A stretch of DNA of 64,000 nucleotides. Origin: Hirsutella rhossiliensis (Eukaryota; Ascomycota; Sordariomycetes; Hypocreales; Ophiocordycipitaceae). A program made the position numbers and the translations under genes. Numbering within the stretch: position 1 is the first letter of the stretch; each line of letters begins with the position of its first letter. Shown here in pieces: positions 48,343 through 59,139 of the stretch. Where the stretch lies: positions 2,728,001 through 2,792,000 of the forward strand of contig NW_025408670.1 in NCBI RefSeq assembly GCF_020360975.1. The letters run 5' to 3'. The notes under the pieces were generated by a model that ran no database searches, was not told where the DNA came from, and saw nothing but the letters and a program-made list of their open reading frames with translations.

Positions 48343-49620
48343 AGTACTCCAGGTCCAGACGCATAACCCAGACTTTGAGGAGGTCGCGGTCCGTCCTTCC
48401 TCCGCTGACGGGCCTGCTGCGAAAAGAACAGACCGAGATGCTCGCTTACAACCCGAGCAAAAGATACCTAAAGCCCAGCCTACATCATCTGAAAGTTTCC
48501 AGGAACGTCATACAGTGAGGTTTTCTTCCGAGGACTCGATGAGCCAACCGCGTGTAGTGCTGGGGACACCACTGCCGCCGACCCAACAAAGTTCAGGAAA
48601 GGTTTAGGAGTTGGCAGGTTCTCACTCAGAATCCGTATAAGAACGGTTAGGGCTACGTAACTCCACTTGATGCTACCAAGACGTAGATGACGCAATGAAT
48701 GCATGACTGTAGATTCTTGAATTTTCAGGCCTGCCTTACCGTTGACAGCAGACTTGCAGCCTTCGGCTGATTGTACGCCTTGCACCACTGCTCTAAAGTG
48801 CAAGGCGTGACGAAGTATTTTAATTATACGGGCCCTACAACCTCTCTTTTAAGAAGGACAAACGCAATCTAACATACTCTCTCTTAATGTAACGACCTAA
48901 TGTGAGGCATTTTAAGGGCCGCATTAAACGGCTACCTGCTCCTGCTCCTTGGCAACCTAAAACCTGCCTCTGACTCGTTAAGTGACAAGGCTGACAAAGT
49001 TAACACACCAGACAAGATTGTTATCGCAGTGCCCTTATAACGGCTCTTACAAAAAGAGGATATAGAATGGGATGAGGCAGAGGCAGAACTCCAGAGGAAG
49101 CAGAAGCATAGTAGGAGCCATATACGGGGGGGCTTCTTTAGAGACATATCCATAATGCGCCTAATATACCGTAGAAACTCAAGGAATTAAGACGCGCTAA
49201 GCGATCGACAATAGCGCGGGGGGTCTAGTAAGATCGGACGTAAAAGGGCAGATCTTGCTAAAATCCACTTACATATAGGGCACCCTATAGATTAGTGCGT
49301 CTGATATTTTCTATGAATCGCGATATTGTATGCATCGGTGCGGGGCGGCACTTATCGCCGTCTCTAACAAACGGGCGGGGAATGCACGCATATAAATATA
49401 TGCGGTATTAGCGCTACGCCTTGATAAACTACACTATCCTACTTTTTAAGAGGCCGAATAGCTAGAGTGGGTGGCCGTTTAACAGCCCGATTTGGGCAGT
49501 AGGTGGCCGTTTAATGCCGCCCCATTTGAAGGCATGAAATGATGCGGCATGCCGAGTCACGATAAGGAACTAGTAAGAGCTGAGAATCATAGACGACGTG
49601 CAACTCGGGAGGCAATGGTT
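48343..49620. other. Intergenic sequence, no supported gene
   Basis: Mixed composition, with RIP-like bias appearing at 48,820-49,450. A palindromic CGCATATAAATATATGCG-like element lies near 49,387-49,404, and GGTGGCCGTTTAA occurs twice (near 49,470 and 49,502). No gene is supported. Confidence 0.5.
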
Positions 49621-49623
49621 AAG

Positions 49624-49631
49624 TATAAATA
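49624..49631 (+). promoter_or_regulatory. TATA box of the small secreted protein gene
   Basis: TATAAATA lies about 158 nt upstream of ATG 49,782 and just upstream of the duplicated CT-rich leader. Confidence 0.5.
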
Positions 49632-49685
49632 CCGAGGGCAAGGGCTTAAGAAACTACAGACATCTCAACTTGTTATCTTCTATAC

Positions 49686-49763
49686 AAGACAAACGTCCAA
49701 AGCTCTTTGCTTCATCACTCACTCAAGACAAAAGTCTAAAGTTCTTTACTTCATCACTCACTC
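49686..49763 (+). repeat. 39-bp tandem duplication in the 5' leader
   Basis: Units at 49,686-49,724 and 49,725-49,763 both end TTCATCACTCACTC and differ at four sites, three of which are C/T or G/A transitions. They lie between the TATA box and the ATG of the secreted-protein gene. Confidence 0.75.
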
Positions 49764-49781
49764 CCTTAACGCACCGCAAAC

Positions 49782-50207
49782 ATGCAGTCCACCTTTTTGA
49801 TCCTGACCATCTGCGCCGGCCTGGCCGTTTCCGCCGCTGCAACTCCAGTCGCGTCGGCCAAGTCTGCCGCCTCTAAGGACAACAACTCTCCTGGTGTGAG
49901 TTTTCCCCTATAGGCGCCGGTTGTCGAGCGCCCCGCGAGCGGTTGCTAATGCGCGTGACTTTGGCAGGCGAGCTACTGGTGCCCCAAGATGAACAATCCG
50001 CCGAACTGCACAGAAGAGCGCATAACCGACTGCTATAATGAGCTTCTCTACCTCGGGTTGAAGGAAGCTGATAGAGAAGGAAAGGATACTCAAGTCGAAT
50101 TCGACCTCAAGCACGACATTTGGGTCCACCCGGAACGCATGGAAAGCTGCATTGTGGGCAACAAACTCACGTCTGGCCTGCCTGCCGATGCTGATGCTCC
50201 GAAATAA
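49782..50207 (+). CDS. Small secreted cysteine-containing protein (117 aa, two exons)
   Basis: Exon 1 is 49,782-49,895, the intron 49,896-49,967 (72 nt; GTGAGT donor, TGCTAATG branch, GCAG acceptor) and exon 2 49,968-50,207. The start MQSTFLILTICAGLAVSAAA is a clear signal peptide, followed by a short Ala/Ser/Lys-rich linker. The mature part has a SYWCPKMNNPPNC segment and further Cys in ITDC and ESC, four cysteines that could form two disulfides. The rest is acidic and hydrophilic. There is no known domain. Size, signal, cysteines and position between transposon remains and core genes fit a candidate effector. Splice sites and phase agree; expression is not known. Confidence 0.75.
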
Positions 50208-52700
50208 CTGGCAGAAAGCACCTAGTTAGCAGCTATAGGTAGCAGAGAGTCATTCAATCAATTCGTTTGATAGACCAACGGCTTAACCTTAGCGGACCTC
50301 GCGTTGACTTAAGCAACCCGTAGCCCCCGTTGCCAGCGGCCTATTGTTGTTTAAAGGCCCCGACTAACCGGTAAACAGCTACTCAGCGAGTAAACAATAG
50401 TCAAGGCGTAGCGCCGATACCGAAAGTTTGTGTGCCCACATTCCCCGCGCCTACGAGGCAGTCTCTCTAATAGGCTCACCGTGCCGCTATCTTATATTTA
50501 AGCCGCTCAAAGAGAAGGCCTCCTTGCGACTTAAGGACTTTAATAGCTTTTAGTATATGCAGACGCAACAATCTATCTTAATATGCCTTAATGCGCCCTA
50601 TACGCCGTCTATTATGCGTAGCGATAGTATGCCTAAAGTTACCCTTAAAGTTAAGAAATTAGAAAACACACGGTATAAGGCGTGGCCTTTAGGCATATAA
50701 GATCGTAGAAAGCGTCGAACGTGCTAAGGTTATAAGGCCGCCGGCGCTAAATACTAAGAATACTACGGCGATAGTTACTACCTAAGGCTTGCGATACCTT
50801 TATAAATACGGCGATATATATAAGCCGGGCATATATATGTTTAAGGCATATAATTAAGCTATACGTCGCACGTCGCTTTCCGACGATAATAGTAGCGTAA
50901 CAAACAAGGATAAGGCTAACGGGTTATAACGTTAACCGATTAACCTTATATAAGACGAGATTATTTGCCCGCTAGGCAGAGCTGTTTCCCGGTTAGTCGG
51001 GGTTTTTTATTATCTAGCAATCTAATTATAATGTATCTTGATTCCGATATAGACTATCCGGATTACTCTAGTTATTCTCAAAGCAGCAACCCGCCGTATA
51101 CCCCTTAAGAGCTTATAATAATTTTCCTTGACTTCTTACGAATTTCTAGCCACGCTCTATTATGGCCGGGCGGATTTAAAGATTGCTCCGCCGAAGGGTT
51201 GGCCAAACGTTGCCCGACAAGCCTGCCCGAGCTAGTAGACAGACTTCGTCGTTAAGGTTCTGCGCCGGTTACCTTACTACAGAAGCACGGCAGCAGTTCG
51301 CTAGAAATACAGGCTAATAGATTATATAACCTTGGACCCGAAAGAGTTCCCCGAGCTTAATAAGCTTTAAGAGGACAAATAATCCTGGGATGATAATGAT
51401 GCAGTCGGCCCCGTCTATATTATTTGCATCGCCTTTGGTTGCAAATCGTTTGGCCGGATGCTCTTTCTGGATGTTAAGAGTTGCTTGATTACCGAGGAGA
51501 TAATCCGCGCCAACCTACTCCTACTAGAAGACGCACCAACGTACTCTGAAAATTTAAAGGAGGCCTACCGCAGTCTTAGGAAGATTCCACTGGTGGGTCG
51601 CGTTACTTCGAGGCCGGCAATGTGCCCGAACGCGCCGCCGGCCTGCACCTAATCACCAAGGGAGAAGTGCTCGCCTAGACGGAATAATAGGGGGCCGACT
51701 TAGATATCCAGTACCTCCGGCAACTCTACCGGCAGCACGGATGGCCTGATGCATTCCGCCGCAATAAAGCTAAGAGGGCTGTTGGTAAGCTCATGAGTTT
51801 AATGGTCGAGCAGCGCGGCAATTAGGAAACGGAGAACTAAAATCTGGATGTAGAATTATTAACTTAATTAATGCCTTAGCGAGTATTATATTTCCTTTTA
51901 AATATATAAATAACATTGCAATATTTAGGGAAGCGATTAATTTAATTCTATTAATTTAGCCTTACTATAGTAATACGCTAATATCTTACTTATTATAGGC
52001 CCTAATAAGTTAAACTACCTGCCTTTAATTATAAGTAGTAGGGTTAAATTAAAGACGTTAAGCTATATACACCTACGGGGTCTCTAGGAACCTTAACTGG
52101 CAGTATATCTAATATTATCTTATTATAGGCTAGTATATATTTATAAAGAGTATAAAAATTATACTTAAATATAAATATAATATATATATATAAGTATTAG
52201 GTATATATAAAGTATTATAATACTATTTAGTTATAACTATATTACTACTAAAAAGAGCTAAAAAGGAGTATTATTTATAAAGTAAGTATATCTCCTTTTA
52301 TTTATTACGGTAAGGGGCTATTAGGTTAGGTTAATAAGTATAGTTAATTAATAAGTGGGCGCCTTAGTTAATTCGTTACCTTTTATCGCGTACGTGCACT
52401 AGCGCCGTGCGTGGCAGAGAGGGGGTAGTAATTAGCGCGATCATAGCATTGACAATTATTATACTTTTTCTCTACGGCATATTAGAAACCTATTATAGCG
52501 CTAGCTTTAGCTCTAGCTCTAGCTATTGCCACCTAGGATTTAAATACGGCTCTTGTTAAATTTATCTAAGGCAAGGTACGGCGCGGAAGTTCTAGGAGGT
52601 ATTAGCGTAAGACCTCCTCCCGGGCTTATAACTGTCTCACCATTTTGCTAGGCAAAAACAGAGTACACACTCTAGCAGATAATGCTGCACGTAACTGTTA
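50208..52700. repeat. Second, lighter RIP-affected block
   Basis: From about 50,490 to 52,560 the TpA excess returns, but much CpA and TpG survives, especially at 51,050-51,830. The block is heavier at 50,500-50,950 and 51,850-52,330. Apart from the pseudogene listed separately I see no gene. Confidence 0.6.
51030..51838 (+). pseudogene. Partly RIPed pseudogene of unknown family
   Basis: A plus-strand coding region can be followed in pieces. An early part is near 51,140-51,300 (EFLATLYYGRADLKIAPPKG). A middle frame reads DDNDAVGPVYIICIAFGCKS and continues to FLDVKSCLITEEIIRANLLL (51,390-51,590). After a one-base shift near 51,598 a C-terminal part has FEAGNVPERAAGLHLITKGE and YLRQLYRQHGWPDAFRR. 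Interruptions include TAA/TAG of RIP type and the shift. The pieces read like one hypothetical fungal protein of about 250-270 residues. I do not know its function. The gentle level of RIP contrasts with the 1-38.8 kb island. Confidence 0.5.
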
Positions 52701-53008
52701 TAATTGACTGTTTTACATGTGACAATAGCATTCTATAAATCAGCTAGCTGCGTTGTGCTCAGAGACTTCCTTGGGCCCTTTCCTGATTGGCTGGCAGTCA
52801 CCACATGGGATCTACACGTGACCCTTCCCGTGACCACCGCTCGCTGGATCTGACATGACGCAGCACGTTATGAAGACCTTTCGCTCCGTTCCTCAAGGCA
52901 CATCCCCAGCGGCACCTCGCTGTTGAGTCTTTCGCTGCGGACAGGCCATGCCGTGTGACCACGACTGCCTCTCTCGTGCGCCCACGAGGGCGTGAAGCCG
53001 TCGTCACC

Positions 53009-55938
53009 ATGGCCGAGTACGGAAGGATGGACCCCTTCTCCTTTGCGGGATCCAAGGACGTCGACCACCCCGTCAGCATCCGCATGTGCGTCTACCCCTG
53101 GACGTGTTGTTCGACCGATAGCTGACCCTTTCTAGAATGAACCTTGAGGGCGACGAGCCGCCTGTCAAATACTCCACGCTGCTCGACTCGCCCGACCTCC
53201 GGCACATTGGCTCCAACACCAGGTAACCCTCGCGAGCCACCAACCCTACCAGCCTGAATAGCGAGCTGATTCGACCATCGCAGCCCCTTCTCCGACCTCT
53301 ACGTCACCGTGCAAGTCTGGGCTGGCTCCAAGCCGCTCACCGTGCCTGTCCAGACAGCCTACAAGTCGTTCCGATCAGAAAGAAAGTATGCCACCAAGCC
53401 CAGGCAAATCGAGCAAGCATCCAAGTGCTGACGGGCCACGCCGACAGATGGAACGAGTGGCTCGAACTGCCAATCACCTACAAGCAGCTTCCTGTAAACG
53501 CCCGTCTCGCCATCACTGTCTGGGATCTGTCCCCAACGGGCGGCAAGCTTGCCCTCGACCATGCTATTCCCTTTGGAGGCACCACCTTGTCCATGTTCGA
53601 CGGCGACAACCAGGTGCAAAAAGGGCGTCAAAAGTGCCTTGTACACAGGCACAAGCACGCCGATGGAACCGACAACACCGAAACCCCCGCGTTGGTGTTG
53701 GCCAAAAAGATGCCAAATTCGAAGGCCAGCAACGTCGCCGCTCTCGACAAAAACGCAGAGGAGCTGGACAGGATGGAGAAGCTCTTCAAGAAGCATGAGA
53801 TGGGCGAAATCCCCCGTGTAGACTGGCTCGATCAGATGGTCTTCCGCAGCTTTGAAAAGCGCGGCCTTCAGGCAGCCAAGTCTTCCATGAAGATGCTCCA
53901 GCGCCAGCGTGCCGTCAATGGCAACGACGCTGACGGCCATGGTGACGACGAAGCCGCTGGTGATGAACACTCGCCACTGTCGGCATTTCTTCTTAATGTC
54001 GAACTGTCTCGATTCGACTTCCCCGTCGTCTTTGCAGACCACGAGTATGGGCCACCGCCCGTGTCAGCCTTGCAGTCCCTCTCAGCGTCCCAGGGCAACC
54101 TCTCCCAGCGCCAGCCCCAGGTCCATTTCGGCCCGGGCATCAACGCCTTGGGCGAGAGCTCCGATGGCCTTGGTGCCAGGCTCATCAAAGTGTACGACCC
54201 CGAGGTCGGCCAAAGGGACAGCCCTGCCGAAGCCAAGCATAGACGACTCTTTCGGAGCTCTCACCGACATGGCATTCTGGACAAGGACCTGAAGCCCAAC
54301 GCCAAGGTTCGCGACGAGCTCAACATGATCATGTCGTACTCGCCTACCCACGTCTTGTCTCCGGAAGAAACGGATCTGGTGTGGAAGTTCAGGTACCACC
54401 TGACTCGCGACAAGAGGGCTTTGACCAAGTTTGTCAAGTCTGTCAACTGGGGTGACCAGAGCGAATCGAAACAGGCGATACAAGTCCTCGGCCGATGGAC
54501 CGAGATTGACGTGGACGATGCCCTGGAGCTGCTTGGGCCTTCCTTTGACAACTCGGCTGTTCGATCATATGCCGTGGACCGCTTACGAAAGGCGGACGAT
54601 CAGGAGCTGCTGCTGTACTTGCTGCAGCTAGTGCAGGCCCTCAAGTACGAGCACATATCCGCCGAATCGGACAATGAAAGCGCGCACGACTCGTCGCTCG
54701 CTCGCTTCTTGATCCAACGCGCAGCCGCCAACTTCATGCTCGGAAATTACCTGTACTGGTATCTCATGGTCGAGTGCGACGACCACAGCCCGGAACAAGG
54801 CCTCGACAACCGCAACATCTATCGCAAAGTCGCTTACGAGTTCATGACGCAGCTGGTCAAGCAGCCAGGCGGGGTCGAGGACAGAAAAACGCTTCTACGA
54901 CAAGCCGAACTCGTCGCCATCTTGTCCAAGATCGCGGGCGAGGTCAAGGTATCCAGTGAATCAATAGCCAAGAAGATGGAGCGCGTCAAGAGTTTCCTCG
55001 CCGACCCCAAAAATGAGCTCGTGGCCATCAACCCGCCGCTTTCGATGCCCTTGGACCCGTCGATCAAGATCACCGGCATTGCACCCGACCAAGTGACAGT
55101 TTTCAAGTCGTCGCTGAACCCCATCAAGTGCACCTTCAAGACGACAACGGGGACTGCTTATCCCATCATCTTCAAGCTGGGCGATGACCTGAGACAGGAT
55201 CAGCTTGTGATTCAGATCATCACCCTTATGGACCAGCTACTGCAAAAGGAGAACCTGGACTTGAAGCTGTCGCCGTACAAGATCTTGGCGACGAGCACAA
55301 CGGCGGGTGCATCTCAGTTTGTTCAGTCGCAAAGCTTGTCGAGCATTGTTGGCAAGTTCAAGGCCAACCCGGCGCTGGCGTACCTCCGCCACCACAACCC
55401 CGACGACCGACAGCCACTCGGGGTTCGCCAGGAGACTCTGGACACGTACGTCAGATCATGTGCGGGCTACTGCGTCATCACTTACATTCTCGGCGTCGGC
55501 GACCGACACTTGGACAACCTCCTCCTGGCTCCCGACGGCCACTTCTTCCACGCCGACTTTGGCTTTATCCTCGGCCGCGACCCCAAGCCATTTGCGCCGC
55601 TTATGAAGCTCTCCAAAGAGATGGTCGAGTGCATGGGTGGCGTCAACTCAGAGCACTACCAGAAATTCAAACAGTACTGCTTCCTCGCATACACGGCGCT
55701 GCGCAAGTCATCCAATCTGATCCTCAACCTCTTCAGCCTCATGGTCCATGCCAACATCCCCGACATTCGTCTGGAGCCTGACAAGGCAGTCATGAAAGTC
55801 CGAGAAAGGTTTCACCTCGAGCTCACCGAGGAGGAGGCGATTGTGTACTTTGGCAACGTCATTGAGGGGACGCTGACTGCGTTTGCTCCGGTGGTGATCG
55901 ATAAGCTGCACGAATGGGCGCAAGCTTTGAGGGCGTGA
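53009..55938 (+). CDS. VPS34: Class III phosphatidylinositol 3-kinase Vps34 (918 aa, four exons)
   Basis: This kinase phosphorylates phosphatidylinositol to PI3P on endosomes and autophagic membranes, in complexes with Vps15 and Vps30/Atg6. Exons are 53,009-53,085, 53,136-53,222, 53,284-53,385 and 53,448-55,938; introns of 50, 61 and 62 nt have GT/AG ends and keep phase. ATG 53,009 has a good CACCATGG context; in-frame ATG 53,027 (MDPFSFAGSKDVD) is the likely alternative. The N-terminal C2 domain (DLYVTVQVWAG-like, LAITVWDLSP) is followed by a helical PIK domain (about residues 300-530). The kinase domain has GDDLRQDQL, GVGDRHLDN (about residue 772) and HADFGFILGRDPKP (about 791), and the C-terminus is DKLHEWAQALRA. 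All catalytic motifs are intact. It marks the return to core genome. Confidence 0.96.
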
Positions 55939-57808
55939 CGCAAGAAGTGAGGAGGCAGAGGAGTTTGCGAATCCTCGACAATGAAGCCGTGGCCATCTGC
56001 AGGCGCGGACAGGGACATGAAGCTTGTGACGACGACCTTTCTGCCGAAGCTCCACCTTTTCGCCCGCCCGCCCGCCACCACAGTTGACGTGCAAGCCTCC
56101 TTGCCCTTGAGCTGCCTACACGACGACCAGAGTTGCTAAATTTTCGTGAGTCCCATTTGAGGCTTACACGGCCCACCTGGATTAACCCCAGCTTATTAAA
56201 AGAATATTGACTGACAACAAAAGGCTCTGAAGCTTGGTCAAGATGTCTACCGCCGCCGTGCGCAACGGCCTCCATGCGTGGCAGATCAGCTGTTGTTTAT
56301 ACTCTTCACTCCAACCGGATCCAGGACCCAGTCTCGTCACCCAGGCATCCTGTCTTGCAACCTCACACTCTATCCATCTGGATACAAGATTCGAAACCAA
56401 AGGCGTCAGGTGTCGAAGAGTCGAGGTTAACTTTAGGCGTCTTGTTGCGGGAAGGCTTCAGTCTCTTGCTTCTCCGTAGTTGTAAAGATCGTCGTTGACT
56501 TCCCATCAACTGGGTTGGCGCTGCCACTGCTTTTATACTGGGAGATAAATATGTCGACACCTTCATCCTGGCGACGTACCTTTACATGTTTCCCACCGTC
56601 CCTTTTTGCTGCTCAAAAAACACCCGGACCTCCAAAATGCCCTTCCAATACCCAGAATCTTGCAGCTTCGACACCGCGGCTCATCTTCCAATGGACGCGA
56701 GAGACGCCAAGCAAAACGCGCCTTCAGACAAGTTTTCCCCTTCCGCGCGAGTCTGTTTCAATACGTCTGGATGGGTTGATGGGCAGCTATGGTTGACGTC
56801 CTACGACTGGCGAACTTGTTGACCGACAAATCGTCGCTGGTCACACAACCTGGTATTGGCATATGTTCCTTGCTGTGTCGGGTCATGCGCGGGCTTAACT
56901 TAAGCTGTATCTATCTCTAGGAGACCCTGAGCAGGATTGTACCCACAAATGCTTGGCTTGCAGCAACGCAGGACCTAGCGATGAGTACACATTCCGAGGG
57001 GCAAAGCAGTACAAGACGTACTACCTCGTCATCAGGGAGCTAGAGGAGCTCGACTATGGGAACCTTCGGGCAACATGTCTCCCGGGCTGCTTTGACAAGC
57101 CGACCCGCCGCTCCCCATCCTGGTGCTCGTCGCTTAGTCTCCACATTTCTCACCATCGTCTACGGAGCGGGCGACGTCTGGAACCAGACGGCCGTCCTGC
57201 ATGTTGAGGTCCGTGCCGGGCGCATCGTCGGGGCGAAATCCAGCGAGGGCGAAGATGACGGAGGACGCGTCGAGATTGCATTTCGGCTGCCCGACGAGGA
57301 TCGCGCCGAGTGAGAGGCGGAAGAAACTGCGTGGTTGGCGGCGGTCATGACACCTAAGAAGACGAAGGCGAGCTCGTGCGCATAGGTGGAGCGGGTCAGG
57401 TCACCGGCCTTTTACAGTCTTTGGACTTGTCTTGTGTTGTTTCATCGTATTCGGAGAGCGACGATGGATCATCCGGGGTATGGAGCGTGGCAGGGAGCGA
57501 GGGGAGGAGAATAGGCGAGTGTCAAGACGGAGCCCGACAGCAGTTGCATCACCCGGTTGATGAGCCATCGTCATGGTAGAGACTAAGAACCAGCTCAGCA
57601 TGAGCACAGCCCGCAGGACCGTCTGCTGGGCGACGACCTGCCGGGCCTGGGAAAACCTAGAGCGCCGGCAGTCCCGGTCCCACGACTCGTGCCGGGCAGG
57701 AATTGGTTGGCCATGGCGCGGGCGAGAATGCGTAGTTTGATGCCCGAGAGATGATGCTCTCTCATCAGTTTCTCTATTTTTGCTTGTTTGCTGGTTTGCT
57801 TCAGCTGC
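55939..57808. other. Intergenic sequence between VPS34 and ETR1
   Basis: About 1.9 kb without a convincing gene. A plus-strand frame at 57,056-57,313 (85 codons, FLTIVYGAGDVWNQTAVLHV) is moderately protein-like, but overlapping minus-strand frames are equally long and none has a domain or splice structure that I trust. Confidence 0.5.
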
Positions 57809-59139
57809 TCATGTGTCTCCAAAGACAAATACCCCCTTGCCTTTCCTGAACCCCTGCAGGCCGTTTTGCGCGGCGTTCCGCAGAGTGGCCTCGTCAGTGT
57901 CCCAGTCCCAGCGGACCTCGTCTACGGGCACGTCGCGGAATTGGCCCGCGCGGATGAGGGCGAGGATGTCCTCAATCATGTGCTTGCGCCCCGTCGGGTC
58001 CTGCTGGTTCCAACGCGACAGCCAGAAGCCGACGAAGCGGATGTCCTTGAAGATGAGGAGCCCCACGGGTAGCGCAACAGGCTGTTTGGCCATGCCGCCG
58101 TACGACACCATGGTGGCGCCGTCGCCGAGGGAGCGGGCCAGCGACGTGGCCGACTTGCCGCCAACGCAGTTGAGCCCGAGGCCGAGGTGCTCGCGGCCCC
58201 CGCGGGTGATTTCGGAGAGCTGGTCTTTCCACTCGCGGGACATGAACTGGGATTCCGTCACCACCACGTCGGCGCCTAGACGGACGAGCTCTTGCTTGAG
58301 CGCGCTCGTGGCCTCGGCTGTGTCCCGGTCGCGGATGACGTTGATGCTCCTCAGGCCCCATAGCTTGCCGAACTGAATGGCTGCGCGCCCGACACCCGAA
58401 TTTGCCCCATTTTGGATGAACCACTTGCCGGTGCCGACGTCGAGCGGCCGCATGCCAAGCCCAGCCTTGACACCGGCGCTCGGGCCGTAGGACCTTAGGA
58501 TGCGATAGGCCGTGCACGGGTTGACGCTGATGAGGGCGACCTGCGTGGGCGTCAGGGCCTCCTTGTTGATCTTGAGCAGCTCGTCGGCGCCGAAAACGGC
58601 GTGTGTTCTCCAGGTGCCGACCTGTGAGGCGGCGGGGATAACCCAGTCGCCCCTGCGAAGCCCCGAGGACGGACTGCCGACTGAGACGACCTCGAAGACG
58701 CCCTCGTTCCCGGGCACGGCCGAGGGTTCAGAGGTGCCGATGAGGGAGGTAAAGGGCTGCTTGGCGCCGTAGGTACCCTGTATGGTGTTGATGTCTGCCG
58801 GGTTGATGGGGGCAGCGAGGGTGCGGACGAGGACCGAGGACGAGGGTATCGAGGGAGAGATGGAGTGCGTATGGAGGCTGCCAAGATCAAATTGCCAGCC
58901 ATTAGATTTCAGACCTGATTGGCAACGCAGTCGGGGCGGAGACTCTACCTCAGCGCCTCGGACGGCTCGCCGCATTTCGAGTAGACGAGCGCCTTGGCTT
59001 GCGTGTAGCCGTAGGGCCCGGACTTGGGCCGGACAGTCGTCTTGGAAAGCCTGCCGCCGCCGCGTAGCCTGGCAGACGGACGGGCAAGCGCCCGGGCGAG
59101 CAGCTGCAGCCGCGGCCTGAGGCAATGAGAAGTGTCCAT
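57809..59139 (-). CDS. ETR1: Mitochondrial trans-2-enoyl-[ACP] reductase, Etr1/MECR type (419 aa, two exons)
   Basis: This NADPH-dependent reductase performs the last step of mitochondrial type II fatty acid synthesis, which supplies octanoyl-ACP for lipoate. Exon 1 (59,139-58,949) starts MDTSHCLRPRLQLLARALAR, an Arg-rich targeting sequence. A 71-nt intron (58,948-58,878; GTAGAG donor, CTAAT branch, GGCAG acceptor) joins exon 2 (58,877-57,809) in phase. The MDR fold shows PINPADINTIQGTY (with the conserved Tyr), PGNEGVFEVVSVG, the nucleotide-binding GANSGVGRAAIQFGKLWG and GGKSATSLARSLGDGATMVS. It lacks zinc ligands, as expected. It is transcribed toward VPS34. A quinone-oxidoreductase paralogue is less likely given the motifs. 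Confidence 0.92.

Noticed and set aside
48932..49153. A 73-codon minus-strand frame resembling a signal peptide
   Set aside because: The hydrophobic start is not at the N-terminus, and the opposite strand is also open; no supporting promoter or splice sites.
53359..54042. A 227-codon minus-strand frame over VPS34
   Set aside because: It is the shadow of the VPS34 coding strand, which has family motifs and consistent splice sites.
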